Source: Mycoplasmopsis phocirhinis (GTDB lineage Bacteria > Bacillota_I > Bacilli_A > Mycoplasmatales > Metamycoplasmataceae). Taken from it: a DNA stretch of 64,000 nt. Where the stretch lies: the NCBI RefSeq assembly GCF_004216495.1, contig NZ_CP034841.1:62001-126000 (forward strand), written 5' to 3'. Both the position numbers and the translations under genes were made by a program. Positions 1-9,945 of this stretch are shown here, one piece after another; position 1 is the stretch's first letter; each line of letters opens with the position of its first letter. A model generated the notes under the pieces. The model saw only the letters and a list, made by a program, of their open reading frames with translations, was not told the DNA's origin and ran no database searches.

Positions 1-1378
1 CGATTGCTTTTGTCGGGTTTATTTGACCACCAGAAATTTTCATTAAAGAACCCTGAATCATTTTTAAAACTCTTTCAGGTCTTGTAGGATATTCATCTAC
101 AACTTTTGTGTTTTGAACTATAACTTCATTAACTCATTGAGTAATTTTTATAGGATCAGAAATTTGTGATAAATTATGTTTTTTTACTAATTCTTCAATA
201 TTTCCATTGAAATTTTGAAGTAATGGAATTAATTTTTTAAATGCTCTACCACTTATGGTTTCATTATCTAATAACGAAATTGCTTGCTCAAGATATAAAG
301 TTTTTATACCTAATTCAACTACATGTTTGTTGTTTGAATTGGCAAGTGAAACAACTTCGGCAAAAAATAATTTTGCTAATTTATCTTTATCTAAAACATT
401 AATTGAATCAAAATAATTTGCCAATTCTAAATCATTAACAAGTGAATTGATATAAATTTGGGCAATATTGTTTTGTTTATATCTTTGTTCTCTTTGTCAA
501 GGTAATTCATTTAATTTAATTGAGTTAATAAATTCATCGCTTAATTTAATGATTGGAATATTTGGTTCTGGAAAATATTTATAATCTATTTCGCCTGTTT
601 TATCACGCATTGAAATATTTGATTGAGTTTCGGGGTCAAAACGTTTAGTTTCTTGTAATATTTTTTCGCCAAGTCTTAATTTTTTGCTTTGTATTTCAAT
701 TTCATTTTCTATTGCTTTAGCAATTCCGCGAAAAGTGTTAATATTTTTAATTTCAACTTTAGTTCCTAAAACGTCAAAACCTCTAGGTCGCAATGAAATA
801 TTTATATCTGCGCGCAATGAACCTTCTTCCATTTTAGCATCTGAAATACCAAGTGCAAGGGCAATTTGACGAATGTAACTAACATATTCTACTGCTTGTT
901 GAGCACTTTTAATTGAGGGAGTAGTTACAATTTCAATTAAGGGCACACCTGCGCGATTATAATCTAATTTTGTCACTTCACCGTGATGTTGTCTTGCTGT
1001 GTCTTCTTCTAAATGAATTCTTTCAATCAATACCTTTGAACCTGTTTGTTGATTAGTTATTATTTGTCCATTACAACCTATTGGTCGATAAAATTGAGTA
1101 ATTTGGTAACCTTTTGGTAAATCTGGATAAAAATAATTTTTACGATCAAAATGCAATTCAGTGTCAATATCCATTTGTAAAGCTTTGGCTAATTTAATTG
1201 CACTAATAACAGCTTCTTTATTTAATAAAGGTAAAGTTCCAGGATAACCTAAATCTATTTGGCTAACTGTAGTATTTGGCTGGGCGCTAAAATCAATTCT
1301 AGCAGGCGAAAACATTTTGGTTTTAGTGTTTAATTCTAAATGAATTTCTATCCCTATGACTACATCAAAACTATTCAT
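1..1378 (-). CDS. gatB: Aspartyl/glutamyl-tRNA(Asn/Gln) amidotransferase subunit B, 3' end cut by window
   Basis: GatB is the tRNA-binding kinase subunit of GatCAB, which converts misacylated Glu-tRNA(Gln) to Gln-tRNA(Gln). The start ATG at 1378 opens with the family hallmark VGIEIHLELNTKTKMFSPA, and further GatB blocks such as KGYQITQFYRPIG and HLEEDTARQ follow. The C-terminal helical tail reaches the window edge at a KxxGGQxNP-type motif, so about 15-20 residues are probably missing. Two in-frame TGA codons (near 131 and 497) must be read as Trp. The gene overlaps the end of gatA by 8 nt and is the last member seen of the rluD-type-gatC-gatA-gatB run, so it is probably translationally coupled. 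A GGAGG-type ribosome site lies inside the end of gatA. Confidence 0.97.
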
Positions 1379-2702
1379 TTTTGCCTCCTAAAAATTCTTC
1401 AATTCAAAGCGTATGTGAAAGTAGTTTTTCATCTGTATAAATAGCTGAATCAATTGCTAAATTAACACCCAAATTATTATCATTTTTAATTCAAGGTATA
1501 GTTATTGATGGATTTCCGGTTAAATTTGAAGTTGTTAAAATATATTCCATAAAATCATATGATTTGTTTTTTGTTGAATCGATAAAAGGTGCAATATCGG
1601 CACTAGCCGAGTAAATTACAATATCGTAATTAGAGAGTAAATTATCTCAATATTCTTTGATTAATCTTCTTACTTGTTGTGCTTTAATAAATAATTCTTT
1701 TTGGTTTTGTGAAAACAAAAAAATACTTCCTAATGTTAATCTTCTTTGAACCATTTTGCCAAAACCTTGTGAACGTGTGTTAGTAATGATTTGCTCCCAA
1801 TTGTGTCCTGATCTTCTTTGACCAAAGGCAATTCCATTTAAATTTGCTAAATTAGAAGAGGCTTCAGAATATGAAATAATGTCATAAACCGGCTTTACTG
1901 CTCGCAATAAATCTTCATTAATTTTGACTTTTTCAACTTTTATGTCAGTACTTTGTAGTTTTTTAATTAAATCATTATAAGCATTGTTTGTGAATTGTGC
2001 GAGATATTTAGAGTCTAAATCTAAAATTGCAATTGATTTAGGTTTAAGTTTTATTATATTATTTATTTTAACATCAACACTTGTGTGGTCGTTTTTATCA
2101 ACGCCATATAAAACTTGTGAAATTACAGCAATATCATTAGTATTGTGAGCAAAATAACTAACTGTGTCTAAAGAAGAAGCGTAGGCAAACATTCCATAAC
2201 GACTAATAGCCCCATAACTAGGTTTAAAACCAACAATGTTATTATAAGAAGCGGGAAGACGCACACTATCTCCAGTGTCAGAAGCTAGGGCAAAAGCGAT
2301 ATTTTCACTTAAAGTAGCAGCTGAACCCGATGAAGAACCACCGACTAATCTTGCACTGTCTTTTGGATTTGTAATTAAACCAAATGCACTATAAGTTCCA
2401 GTTCCTCCTAAAGCTAACTCATCATTATGTACTTTAGCAACAGGTATAGCACCAGCATCAATTAATTTTTGAACAGCACTAGCATTGTAGCCGGGTGTAA
2501 AATTTTGTAATATATTGCTTGAAGCAGTTGTTTTAGCATCTGCTGTAGCAAAAACATCTTTTATCGTAAAAACAGCATTTTCCAATAACGAATTATTGTT
2601 AATTTCGTTTTTTTGTTCAAAAATATGAGCAACAGCATTGTTTTTGTTGGATTTTAATTCCAATACAGCTTGTTCAAATTTTCCATAATTTAATAATTTC
2701 AT
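1371..2702 (-). CDS. gatA: Aspartyl/glutamyl-tRNA(Asn/Gln) amidotransferase subunit A
   Basis: GatA is the glutaminase/amidase subunit of GatCAB and supplies ammonia for transamidation. It is 443 residues long, slightly short for the family. The amidase-signature triad is visible: the Lys in FTIKDVF and the Ser-rich GGSSSGSAA block, followed by SDTGDSVRLPAS, which carries the nucleophile. The usual SDTGGS is SDTGDS here, a small departure. TGA codons at 1647-1649 and near 1401, 1479 and 1491 read as Trp. The start ATG overlaps the stop of gatC (TAATG), and the stop lies 8 nt inside gatB, so the three subunits form one coupled unit. Confidence 0.97.
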
Positions 2703-3004
2703 TATTTTACCACCCTTGAAGTAATGATGTAGTCGTCATCCGAATCGGCTGCGTTATGTAAAATATGTTGTTTTGAAACAAAGCCATCAGTATTTTCAAC
2801 ATCTTCTCTAAAAAAATCTATTAGAGGTGTTTCATTAATATGCGTTAAAGGTTTCACGTTTTGAGTGTTTATTTTTTGCATATTTTTGAGTTGGTGTTCA
2901 AGTAAATTTCATTCAGCAAGAATTTGATTTATTACATCTTCGCTGGGCTCTAACAATAAATTTTTAACAATATTTACTAATTTTTCTTTATCAATCGTTT
3001 TCAT
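2702..3004 (-). CDS. gatC: Aspartyl/glutamyl-tRNA(Asn/Gln) amidotransferase subunit C
   Basis: This 100-residue protein lies directly upstream of gatA and shares a TAATG stop/start overlap with it. GatC is a small belt-like subunit that wraps GatA and holds it to GatB. The sequence begins MKTIDKEKLVNIVKNLL. It shows the expected N-terminal amphipathic helices, then a proline-containing extended segment (PLTHINETPLIDFFRED) like the conserved GatC region with an RxD element near the C-terminus. Primary sequence is weakly conserved in this family, so the call rests on length, position and that C-terminal pattern. The start is preceded by AGGAG inside the end of the pseudouridine synthase gene. 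Confidence 0.85.
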
Positions 3005-3872
3005 TTTTCTCCTGTACTCAATTTTTTGGTTTGCAAGTGAATGTTTTGTTGTTTAAATAAGAAAGATTGTTGTTCAAATTTTTAAATGTCAATGAATATG
3101 AATGCAATAATACTCGTTTAAAAGGTTTAGCACCATATTTAGTATCACCAACGATTGGCGAATTTAAGTAAGCACAAGTGGCTCTAATTTGGTGTTTTTT
3201 GCCAGTTAAAATTTTAGCGTAGTATCGACCTTGTTTAAACTCAATGTTTGTGAGTGCTAGTTGAGAATTTTTTGTTTGATTTGCACTGATATACATTCGT
3301 TTTTGTTCATCGTTTTTTGTAATATAGAATGAATATTTACCTGTTTTTATTGGTTTTTGAGGTACAAAAATATATTCTTTATCAAAAAACTTATTTGCTT
3401 GATTTAATTCAACCAATGTTTCATAATTTTTAGCGTACACAATTAAACCACTGGTTATTTTATCTAATCTTCCTACGTGGCTTGGCTTAAAAGCTGTAAG
3501 TTGCTTGAATTGTAAATATGAATAAACTTGTTCGTCTAAAGAATTTAGAGATCCATGAACATTTATTCCTTCATTTTTATTAATTAAAATAATGTTTTGG
3601 TCTTCGTAAATTATTTCGCTTTTAAGACTTATTTTTTTATTAAATTCAGTTAATGTTGTGTCATTTTTGTTTAAACCAAAAATTTCAATTGAATCATTTT
3701 GCTGAATTAAATAATTATGATCTTTGATGCGTTTTGAATTTATTTTTATATCGCCATTTCTTATGGTTTTGTGTAATTTTGATAAGGGAACTTTTTTGTA
3801 GATGGCTGTTAAAAATTTCAACAATTTTCTTTGACTATCGTTTGCTGTAGCAATAAATATTTTTTTTGACAT
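2988..3872 (-). CDS. RluC/RluD-family ribosomal large-subunit pseudouridine synthase
   Basis: This 294-residue enzyme is predicted to isomerise uridine in 23S rRNA. An N-terminal S4-type RNA-binding domain occupies about residues 10-70 (KLHKTIRNGDIKINSKRI). The catalytic domain contains the RluA-family active-site motif HVGRLDKITSGLIVYAK, with the catalytic Asp after GRL, and a later HQIRATCAYLNSPIVGD block. I chose the ATG at 3872. A GTG at 3899 that touches the scpB stop is an alternative adding nine residues. Two TGA Trp codons near the end carry the frame to a TAA at 2988, overlapping gatC by 17 nt. Which uridines it modifies (RluC or RluD type) cannot be told from sequence alone. Confidence 0.9.
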
Positions 3873-3898
3873 CGTAATATAAAATAGTGGAAAAACCA

Positions 3899-4483
3899 CT
3901 ATTCGTATTGGTCTGGTCGCTGTGAATCAAAAAAACTAAAATCTTCTTGTGATTCATTATCTAAACCATCTATAAAATTAAATTCATTCAATCTAGGTAA
4001 ATCTGCCATTGTTTTTATACGAAAATAATCGTAAAATTTATTTGTAATTCCATATAGGACTGGATTACCTGGAGTTGGACTAATGCCAACCTCTTCAATT
4101 ACTCCTTTTGCTAACAAAGTGTTCATAACTTGTTCACTAGCAACTCCACGGATATTATTAACCATAGAACGAGTAACTGGAGCTTTATATGCGACAATTC
4201 CAGCAACTTCGATCGCTGCGTTTGATAATCTATGTTTTTTAACAACTTGTACCATTTTAGTAATATATTCACGGTAAGTCTCACGGGTTGCTAATTTGTA
4301 GATATCATTAAAATTAACTACTTTTAGCGCTGTTTCACGTTTATTATAGTCTTTGATAAAGTCATTCATTACTTTTTTAGCTTCTTGAATAGTATTAAGA
4401 TTAAAAATTTCTTTGACTTGTTCTAATGTTAAACCTTCATCCCCTTGAATGTATAATAATGCTTCTAAAATATTATTTTTCAT
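3899..4483 (-). CDS. scpB: Segregation and condensation protein B
   Basis: ScpB is the winged-helix kite subunit of the SMC-ScpA-ScpB condensin. It binds ScpA and helps compact and separate chromosomes. The 194-residue product has the two-winged-helix pattern, with the conserved stretch LSNAAIEVAGIVAYKAPVTR and a following RGV/VMNTLLAKGVIEEVG block. I chose the ATG at 4483 because AAAGAGGT lies at the right distance upstream, inside the end of scpA; an ATG six codons earlier is less likely. It overlaps scpA by 11 nt, as is usual for this pair, so translation is probably coupled. Confidence 0.95.
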   Translation of the reverse strand: MKNNILEALLYIQGDEGLTLEQVKEIFNLNTIQEAKKVMNDFIKDYNKRETALKVVNFNDIYKLATRETYREYITKMVQVVKKHRLSNAAIEVAGIVAYKAPVTRSMVNNIRGVASEQVMNTLLAKGVIEEVGISPTPGNPVLYGITNKFYDYFRIKTMADLPRLNEFNFIDGLDNESQEDFSFFDSQRPDQYE

Positions 4484-5228
4484 ATTCTGGACCTCTTTCA
4501 AAAATTATTTTGCCGAATTGTTCATCTTGAGTTAATTTTATTCTTTGAGCTTTAACTAAAACTAAAATAGCTAAAAAAGTAATCACGAAATGATTCATGC
4601 TTGGCTGGGTAAAAATCATTTCAAATGTTACATTTTGGTGAGTGTTAAATAAATTTAAAATGAAAGGAATTTGATCTTGCGGTGTTAATTGAAAATGGTC
4701 AAGTTTGGTTCTGCGCAATTTTTGTGCATAAGTGCGCTCAAACATTTTTCTTAAAATTGTTACTAGTTTTAGCGGATTAGAAGTTCCATCAAGTTGAGTT
4801 TTATCATCATCAACTAAAAATTCTTCAATATCACTAGGTTTTTTGATAAAAATTAATTTTCTTAATTCTTCTCTTTCACGCAACGCCTTTGAAATTTCTT
4901 TAAATTGTTGATATTCATATAAACGACGTAAAATTTCGCGTTTATCTTCTTCAATCTCTGGTTTTTCTTCAGGTGTATATAAAATCATTTTTGTTTTAAG
5001 TGCTAATAAAGTTGCGGCCATAACTAAATATTCACCAGCAATATCTATTTCATTGTCTTGTAAATTTTGAATTATATTTAAATATGCTGTTGCTAATTCA
5101 GCAACATCTATATCCATAATATCTTTTTTCTTATCTTGGACTAAGGCTAAAAGTAAATCAAGCGGACCGTCAAAATTTTTAATATTTATTGAAAATTTTG
5201 TTGTGTCGTTTACAAAAATACTACTCAT
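4473..5228 (-). CDS. scpA: Segregation and condensation protein A
   Basis: ScpA is the kleisin that bridges the SMC heads in bacterial condensin. The 251-residue protein starts with the kleisin signature FDGPLDLLLALVQDKKKDIMDIDVAEL (given here across two conserved helices), continues with AGEYLVMAATLLALKTKMILYTP, and ends in a winged-helix segment that would bind the second SMC head. Codon 1 overlaps the end of plsC by 8 nt and the 3' end overlaps scpB by 11 nt. The acpS-plsC-scpA-scpB-rluD-gatCAB series has almost no intergenic DNA and reads as one transcript. Confidence 0.96.
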   Translation of the reverse strand: MSSIFVNDTTKFSINIKNFDGPLDLLLALVQDKKKDIMDIDVAELATAYLNIIQNLQDNEIDIAGEYLVMAATLLALKTKMILYTPEEKPEIEEDKREILRRLYEYQQFKEISKALREREELRKLIFIKKPSDIEEFLVDDDKTQLDGTSNPLKLVTILRKMFERTYAQKLRRTKLDHFQLTPQDQIPFILNLFNTHQNVTFEMIFTQPSMNHFVITFLAILVLVKAQRIKLTQDEQFGKIIFERGPEYEK

Positions 5229-5964
5229 TGTTTAATGCCTTTTCAATTAATGTTTTAACTCTTGTAACAATCGCCTGGTTATCCATAGATAAAAATTCTC
5301 CAGGTTTTAAAGGTTTTAAAAATTGAACTTTAATAACAAGTTTTTTTGAACGGTTTTTGTTTAAAGCATCACGCGTATCACTTATAGCAACTGGAATTAT
5401 TGATAAATATTGACTTTGGGCCACTTTAACTGCTCCGGCTTTAAATTCTCCTAAACCTTGTTCTTTAATTCTAGTTCCTTCGGGAAATATTACTCCATAT
5501 CGTTTATTGGCTTTAACAAAATCACCATATGATTTTAAAGTATTAAGTGAATTTCTTATATCGCTACGATCGATGAAAAAAGTATCCAATAATTCAAGAG
5601 CATCTTTGACAATTCCTTTTTTCTTTAGTTCGATTTTAGCTAAAAATGTTGGTATTTTATTTCCACCTTCCCTTGCGTGATCAGTTTTTCTCAAGGCCGC
5701 TAATAATATAATTGGGTCTATATTTGATTTGTGATTAGGCATTAAAATCGCTGGCGATTTTGGTAAATCGTTGTAGCCGCTAATTTCAAGTTTTATGTTG
5801 AAATATCAAAGAATTTGTCTAGCCCTCTTCAATAAATAGTCGTTTCGCTGTTGAGGAGTTAAATCATTAGGTTGTCTTCGATATTTTCTTGCTTTTACTT
5901 TTAATCTTCATCAACACCACAAAAAATGCCAAAACAAAAAAATCATTTTAATATTAAAACTCAT
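5221..5964 (-). CDS. plsC: 1-acyl-sn-glycerol-3-phosphate acyltransferase
   Basis: This membrane-associated acyltransferase makes phosphatidic acid from lysophosphatidic acid. It is 247 residues long. The N-terminus is strongly hydrophobic and Trp-rich (several Trp coded by TGA) and probably inserts in the membrane. The acyltransferase blocks are clear: NHKSNID replaces the usual NHxSxxD form (catalytic His and Asp spacing kept as H-x4-D), and FPEGTRIKEQGLGEFKAGAVKVA is the substrate-binding FPEGTR region with its following Lys/Gly block. The start ATG at 5964 follows AAGGAG placed just after the acpS stop. The next gene, scpA, starts within its last codons. Confidence 0.93.
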
Positions 5965-5972
5965 ATTACTCC

Positions 5973-6275
5973 TTAATTTTGATATAGAACAAAAGCGACA
6001 ATTAAATCGCCTTCATTACTTGTTGAAATAGAATAGTTATTTTTGTAATACCAACCGTTTTCGCTATGAATTAATTCAATTTTGCTGAATTCAATTAAAT
6101 TGTTATTAGCTTTATATAAAGCTTCTTTTATTGCTCAAATACTGGCTAAATCTTTTGCCTTATTTTTACTTTTTTCAATTATTTTTAATTCATTTGGGTG
6201 ACAATATCGTTCAATAAACCCATTACTCAAATTGTTAAACCTACGGACTGATGTTATATCTACTCCTATCTTCAT
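5973..6275 (-). CDS. acpS: Holo-[acyl-carrier-protein] synthase
   Basis: AcpS transfers 4'-phosphopantetheine from CoA to acyl carrier protein. At 100 residues it is short, as trimeric AcpS proteins are in mollicutes. It begins MKIGVDITSVRRF, matching the GxDI(V/T) metal-binding Asp motif. The second motif appears as LASIWAIKEALYKA, with the conserved Lys-Glu-Ala, and a SISTS segment fits the third conserved strand. One internal Trp is TGA. It is first in the leftward operon and starts about 100 nt from the divergently transcribed recU, with a TATAAT-like element between them. Confidence 0.9.
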
Positions 6276-6281
6276 ATGATT

Positions 6282-6289
6282 ATTATAAT
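6282..6289. promoter_or_regulatory. Overlapping divergent -10-like elements between acpS and recU
   Basis: The sequence here reads TATAAT on the + strand (6284-6289) and also TATAAT on the minus strand (6282-6287), in the 104-nt gap between acpS and recU. Position suits acpS poorly, being very close to its start, and recU well. No clear -35 is seen. Confidence 0.3.
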
Positions 6290-6379
6290 TTATGTATTAC
6301 ATTATTTTATTTTTTTTATTGAAAAAGAATACTTTTTTCCTTTTTTAGTGTTCTTTGAAAACATAACTTTTCAATATAT

Positions 6380-6868
6380 ATGAATAAAAATCGAGGAATG
6401 CTACTGGAAAAAATTATCAATCAAACAATTTTATATTATGAAAAAAATGGTTTAGCTGTAATTGAGAAAAAAACTTTGCCGATAAAATTTCAAAAAATGA
6501 ATTCAAATAAACAAGTAAGTGGAGCATTTGTATTTAAAAAAAGCACAGTGGATTATATTGGTTGCTATAACGGCAGTTTTATTGCTTTTGAAGCAAAAAC
6601 CACTAACGAAAATAGATTACCTTCGAGCAATATTTCCCCACATCAAATTCAATATTTAAGTAAAATTAGTTCTCTTGGCGGAATTTCGTTTTTTATAATA
6701 TTTTTTTCACAATGAGATGAGTTTTATTTAATAAGTGCTAAATATCTGCTTGAGCATTGAAAAAAATCATGAACATACGAAGAAATTAAAAATGCAGGAT
6801 ATTCTATTGAATTAAGTTATCCTGGCATTATTGATTTTTTACCTTATATAGATAATTTATTCAGCTAA
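6380..6868 (+). CDS. recU: RecU-type Holliday junction resolvase
   Basis: RecU cleaves four-way DNA junctions during recombination and chromosome segregation in Gram-positive bacteria and mollicutes. The 162-residue protein has the family layout: N-terminal NRGMLLEKIINQTILYY helix, a KKTLPIKF strand, the catalytic core VDYIGCYNGSFIAFEAKTT (Asp, Glu and Lys of the nuclease fold), then HQIQYLSKISSLGGISFFIIFF. The last third is reached by reading TGA at 6713-6715 and three more TGAs as Trp. No Shine-Dalgarno sequence is evident before the ATG. The 3' end overlaps the convergent HU gene by 12 nt. Confidence 0.92.
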
Positions 6869-7132
6869 ATTATCTTTTAGGTATTTAGAGGGTTTAAATT
6901 TAACCACACGCTTTTTCTTAATAGTTATTTTTTCTTTTGTGAAATGATTGATTGTGTCTCGTTCATCTCTAACCACAGTTTCAAATGTACCTAGTGAACT
7001 TAATTGAACCTTTTCGTCTCGTGCTAAAGTGTCTTTAAGCACATCGATGAATTTTTCAAAAAAATCATTCGCAATTCTAACGGGTACACCCATTAAACTT
7101 GCTACTTCAGCAACAAATTCTTTTTTAGTCAT
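6857..7132 (-). CDS. HU-family DNA-binding protein
   Basis: This 91-residue nucleoid protein has the HU/IHF fold. An N-terminal dimerisation helix pair (MTKKEFVAEVASLMGVPV) is followed by the conserved VQLSSLGTFETVVRDERD segment, which corresponds to the GFGTFEVRxRxAR strand, then a basic arm region and a C-terminal helix with KFKPSKYLKD. It is expected to bend DNA without strong sequence preference. An AAAGGAAAAT ribosome site precedes the ATG. It lies tail-to-tail with recU and downstream of der. Confidence 0.93.
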   Translation of the reverse strand: MTKKEFVAEVASLMGVPVRIANDFFEKFIDVLKDTLARDEKVQLSSLGTFETVVRDERDTINHFTKEKITIKKKRVVKFKPSKYLKDNLAE

Positions 7133-7174
7133 ATTTTCCTTTCGTTAAATAAACATTTAATTATATTATTTTAA

Positions 7175-8485
7175 TTATTCTAGGCCAGATTTATTTTTAA
7201 AAATTAATTTTAGAGGGCAACCTTCAAAATCAATCATCGATCTGATTTGTTTTTCTAAAAATCTCTCATAACTTCAATGTAAAAATTTTTTATTATTTAC
7301 GTAAAACATAAAGATTGGTATTTGAGTGTTTAAAAGTTTTCTAGCAAAATAAATATTCAATCTTCCACCATTATATGGTGCAGCTGGTTGAATAAGTTGA
7401 GTTTCTCTTATTAAATTTGAGAGGATTGAAGGCTTTACATCACGTTCTAAATTTTGTTTTACACGTAAAACAGTTTCTAACAATTTATTGATTCTTTTAT
7501 TTTGCAATACAGAAACAAAACAAAAAGGAACTCATGGAACAAAGTGAAATTTATTTCGCATATTTTTTTCAAAATTCGCCATAGTGTTCGTTTCTTTGGT
7601 TATTAAGTCTCATTTATTAATTACAACTATAATTGGTTTTAGATTTTCTAAAGCATAACCTATAATTCGTGAGTCAAAATGACTTAATTCTTTAGAAGCA
7701 TCAATCATTATTATTGATAAATCAGATTCATCTAACGCTGAAATAGCACGCATTAAAGCGTATTTATCAATCATATTCACTATTTTACTTTTTTTTGTAA
7801 TTCCGGCAGTGTCAACTAGTTCAAATTTTTGCTCATTAATATTGATGTATGTTTTAACACTATCGCGCGTTGTTCCGGCAATTTCGCTAACTATAGATCT
7901 TTGCTCTCCTGAAAGTAAATTTAATAAAGAAGATTTACCAGAATTTGGTCTTCCTATGATTGAAAGTTTAAAATTTTTTTCTGTTTTTTGTTCATCTAAA
8001 TTTAAATGAAGTAAACATTCATCTAAAACATCACCTACTCCGTGCCCGTGTTGAGCACTAATTTGAAATATTTTATCTGCTCCTAATGAATATCATGATC
8101 AATTAAATAAATCATTATTATCTAATTTATTTGCCACCACTATAATTGGTTTGCTACTTTTACGTAAAATGCTTAAAATCATTTGATCATCATTAGTAAT
8201 TTCGCTAGTTCCATCTACCATAAAAATAATCACATTAGCTTCATCAATTGCAATTTTAGCTTGTGTTCTAATTTGTTCTTGAAATGGTCGATTTTCGACC
8301 TCAATCCCACCAGTGTCAATAATTTTAATTTCTTTGCCACTTCACTCAAAAATTTCATAGAGTCTATCTCTAGTAACACCCGGTTCGTTATAAGTAATAG
8401 AACTTTTTTTACCCACCAAACGATTAAATAGGGTGCTTTTTCCAACATTTGGTTTACCGATGATTGCGATTACGTTATTTCTCAT
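7175..8485 (-). CDS. der: Ribosome biogenesis GTPase Der (EngA)
   Basis: Der is a double-GTPase needed for maturation of the 50S subunit. The 436-residue length is exactly that of the family. GTPase domain 1 has GKPNVGKST near residue 10, the T-loop, DTGG, and a lightly degenerate ANKLD guanine motif. Domain 2 has GRPNSGKSS around residue 180, AGTTRD, DTAG and NKWD. A C-terminal KH-like domain follows, with the conserved RLNIYFARK and PIFMFYVN. Internal TGA codons break the frame under the standard code but are all at Trp. It overlaps cmk by 11 nt upstream; der-cmk adjacency is widespread in Firmicutes and mollicutes. Confidence 0.97.
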
Positions 8486-9152
8486 TTTCTTTTTCCTTGA
8501 TTAGTTTAATGATGTTTTCAACAACTGTTTCAAAATTTATTGAAGTACAATCAATAACATTAGCATCTGGCACTATTTTTAGTGGGTCATTTTTTCGATT
8601 CGAATCTTGTTTATCTCTTGCTTCAACTTCTGCTAACACTTCGTTGAAATTAGTATTGTAACCTAATTGTTGGTTTTGTAAAATACGCCGTCTTGCTCGT
8701 TCATTGGCTGTAGCTGTTAAAAATATTTTTACTTCGGCATGTGGCATTATACGATAAGTAGTGTCACGGCCATCCATTATATAGCCTTTATTGGCTTTTG
8801 TGATTTTTTGTATATAGTTAACGACATATTCTCTTACTTTTTTATAAACAGCAATATTTGAAGATATTTGTGAAATTTTATCTGATCTAATTAATAAGGT
8901 AATATCAAAACTATCATGATAAATTTTTTGGTTTTCATCTAAAGTTATTAGGAGGATTTTATCATCCAAATTCGCATTGACTTGCTTTTCGTTTTTATAG
9001 TCAATATTGAGTTTGTTTATTACATAAGCTATAGCTCGATAAATACTGCCTGAACTTATAAAAGTGTAATTGATTTTTTTAGCAACCTCTAGTGAAACTG
9101 TGGATTTACCCGCCCCTGAAGGCCCATCTATTGCAACATTAATTTTTTTCAT
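8475..9152 (-). CDS. cmk: Cytidylate kinase
   Basis: Cmk phosphorylates CMP and dCMP, feeding CTP and dCTP pools. The 225-residue protein starts with the P-loop [13 protein letters not shown], followed by the substrate motif [12 protein letters not shown]. It has the [25 protein letters not shown] core, where the family normally has GRDIGTVVFPDAxxKIFLTAS, and an R-rich lid (NERARRRI). An AAGGAG site precedes the ATG. It overlaps der by 11 nt. The dTTYRI segment in place of the usual IGTVV is a mild divergence. Confidence 0.95.
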   Translation of the reverse strand: MKKINVAIDGPSGAGKSTVSLEVAKKINYTFISSGSIYRAIAYVINKLNIDYKNEKQVNANLDDKILLITLDENQKIYHDSFDITLLIRSDKISQISSNIAVYKKVREYVVNYIQKITKANKGYIMDGRDTTYRIMPHAEVKIFLTATANERARRRILQNQQLGYNTNFNEVLAEVEARDKQDSNRKNDPLKIVPDANVIDCTSINFETVVENIIKLIKEKENEK

Positions 9153-9222
9153 AAATCTCCTTAATATTACTGCATAAAATTTACAATAAATAAATCTTAC
9201 TAAAAAAATAAAAACTTTACAT

Positions 9223-9693
9223 TTAAAGTTCTACTTTTGTTATAACAATTTCTGCCGAATCGTCTAAAGTCATTGTATCAGCATCATCAAATCTGGATTT
9301 TAAACCTGTATCTAAACCTTCGTGTAATTGAGTTTCTATATAATTTTGTTTAATCATTTGAGCAATAGTTTTATCTTGCAAAGAAATTTTATTGAAATAA
9401 TTAGTCGGATTTTGCTTTAATTTTTGCTCAAAGATATGTAAGTTGATTTTAATATTGCTAAGTTCTTTTAAACTAATTAAAGGTTCAGTATTAGTTAAAT
9501 TTAATTTTTCCTCTTTAATCATAAAATCATTTGTTTTTTCAATTAAATCATTATCTGGAATTAAATTAAAAAACATTTTTAAATCATTTTCAAATTGCTC
9601 GTCTTCTTTGATTAGTGAATTCAATAAACTTTTAGAATCATAACCGACATTAGGTAATTTTTCATAAAATATTTTTTTTGTTGCTGCTTTCAT
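9223..9693 (-). CDS. Unknown 156-residue protein upstream of cmk
   Basis: I do not recognise this protein. It is hydrophilic and mostly helical in appearance, without signal peptide, membrane segment or Cys. The N-terminus is mildly basic (MKAATKKIFYEKLPNVGYD); the C-terminal third is acidic (RFDDADTMTLDDSAEIVI). It has no in-frame TGA. Its ATG has no strong ribosome site. It lies 70 nt upstream of cmk on the same strand and could be its first cistron, which would suggest a housekeeping rather than surface role, but no function is inferred. Confidence 0.7.
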   Translation of the reverse strand: MKAATKKIFYEKLPNVGYDSKSLLNSLIKEDEQFENDLKMFFNLIPDNDLIEKTNDFMIKEEKLNLTNTEPLISLKELSNIKINLHIFEQKLKQNPTNYFNKISLQDKTIAQMIKQNYIETQLHEGLDTGLKSRFDDADTMTLDDSAEIVITKVEL

Positions 9694-9857
9694 ATTTTTA
9701 TTATAAATAACAATCTAAATAATTTAGTACTAAGTTTATGAATTGATTAAAATTTTTAATAAATTAGATTTTATTTAGTATAAATTTACTCTTTTGCTTA
9801 TGTTTTAATATACATACTGGTTAAAAATTTAAATTATTTATTTGGTAATTAATTATA

Positions 9858-9931
9858 TGGTGCCAATTACGGGAATCGAACCCGTGGCTATTGATTACGA
9901 GTCAACTGCTTTACCACTAAGCGAAACTGGC
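9858..9931 (-). tRNA. tRNA-Thr (anticodon CGU)
   Basis: Read on the minus strand the 74 nt fold as a full cloverleaf. The acceptor is GCCAGTT paired with AATTGGC, the D stem GCTT/AAGC, the anticodon stem GTTGA/TCAAT with loop CTCGTAA, and the T stem ACGGG/CCCGT with loop TTCGATT. Discriminator A is followed by an encoded CCA. Anticodon CGT reads the Thr codon ACG. It lies 14 nt after the tyrS stop and may be cotranscribed with it. Confidence 0.93.
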
Positions 9932-9945
9932 AGTAAAACAATTAT

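Noticed and set aside
3880-3900. AGTGG-AAAAA-CCACT hairpin between rluD-type and scpB as a terminator
   Set aside because: It is short, has no T run on the minus strand, and lies inside a tightly packed operon.
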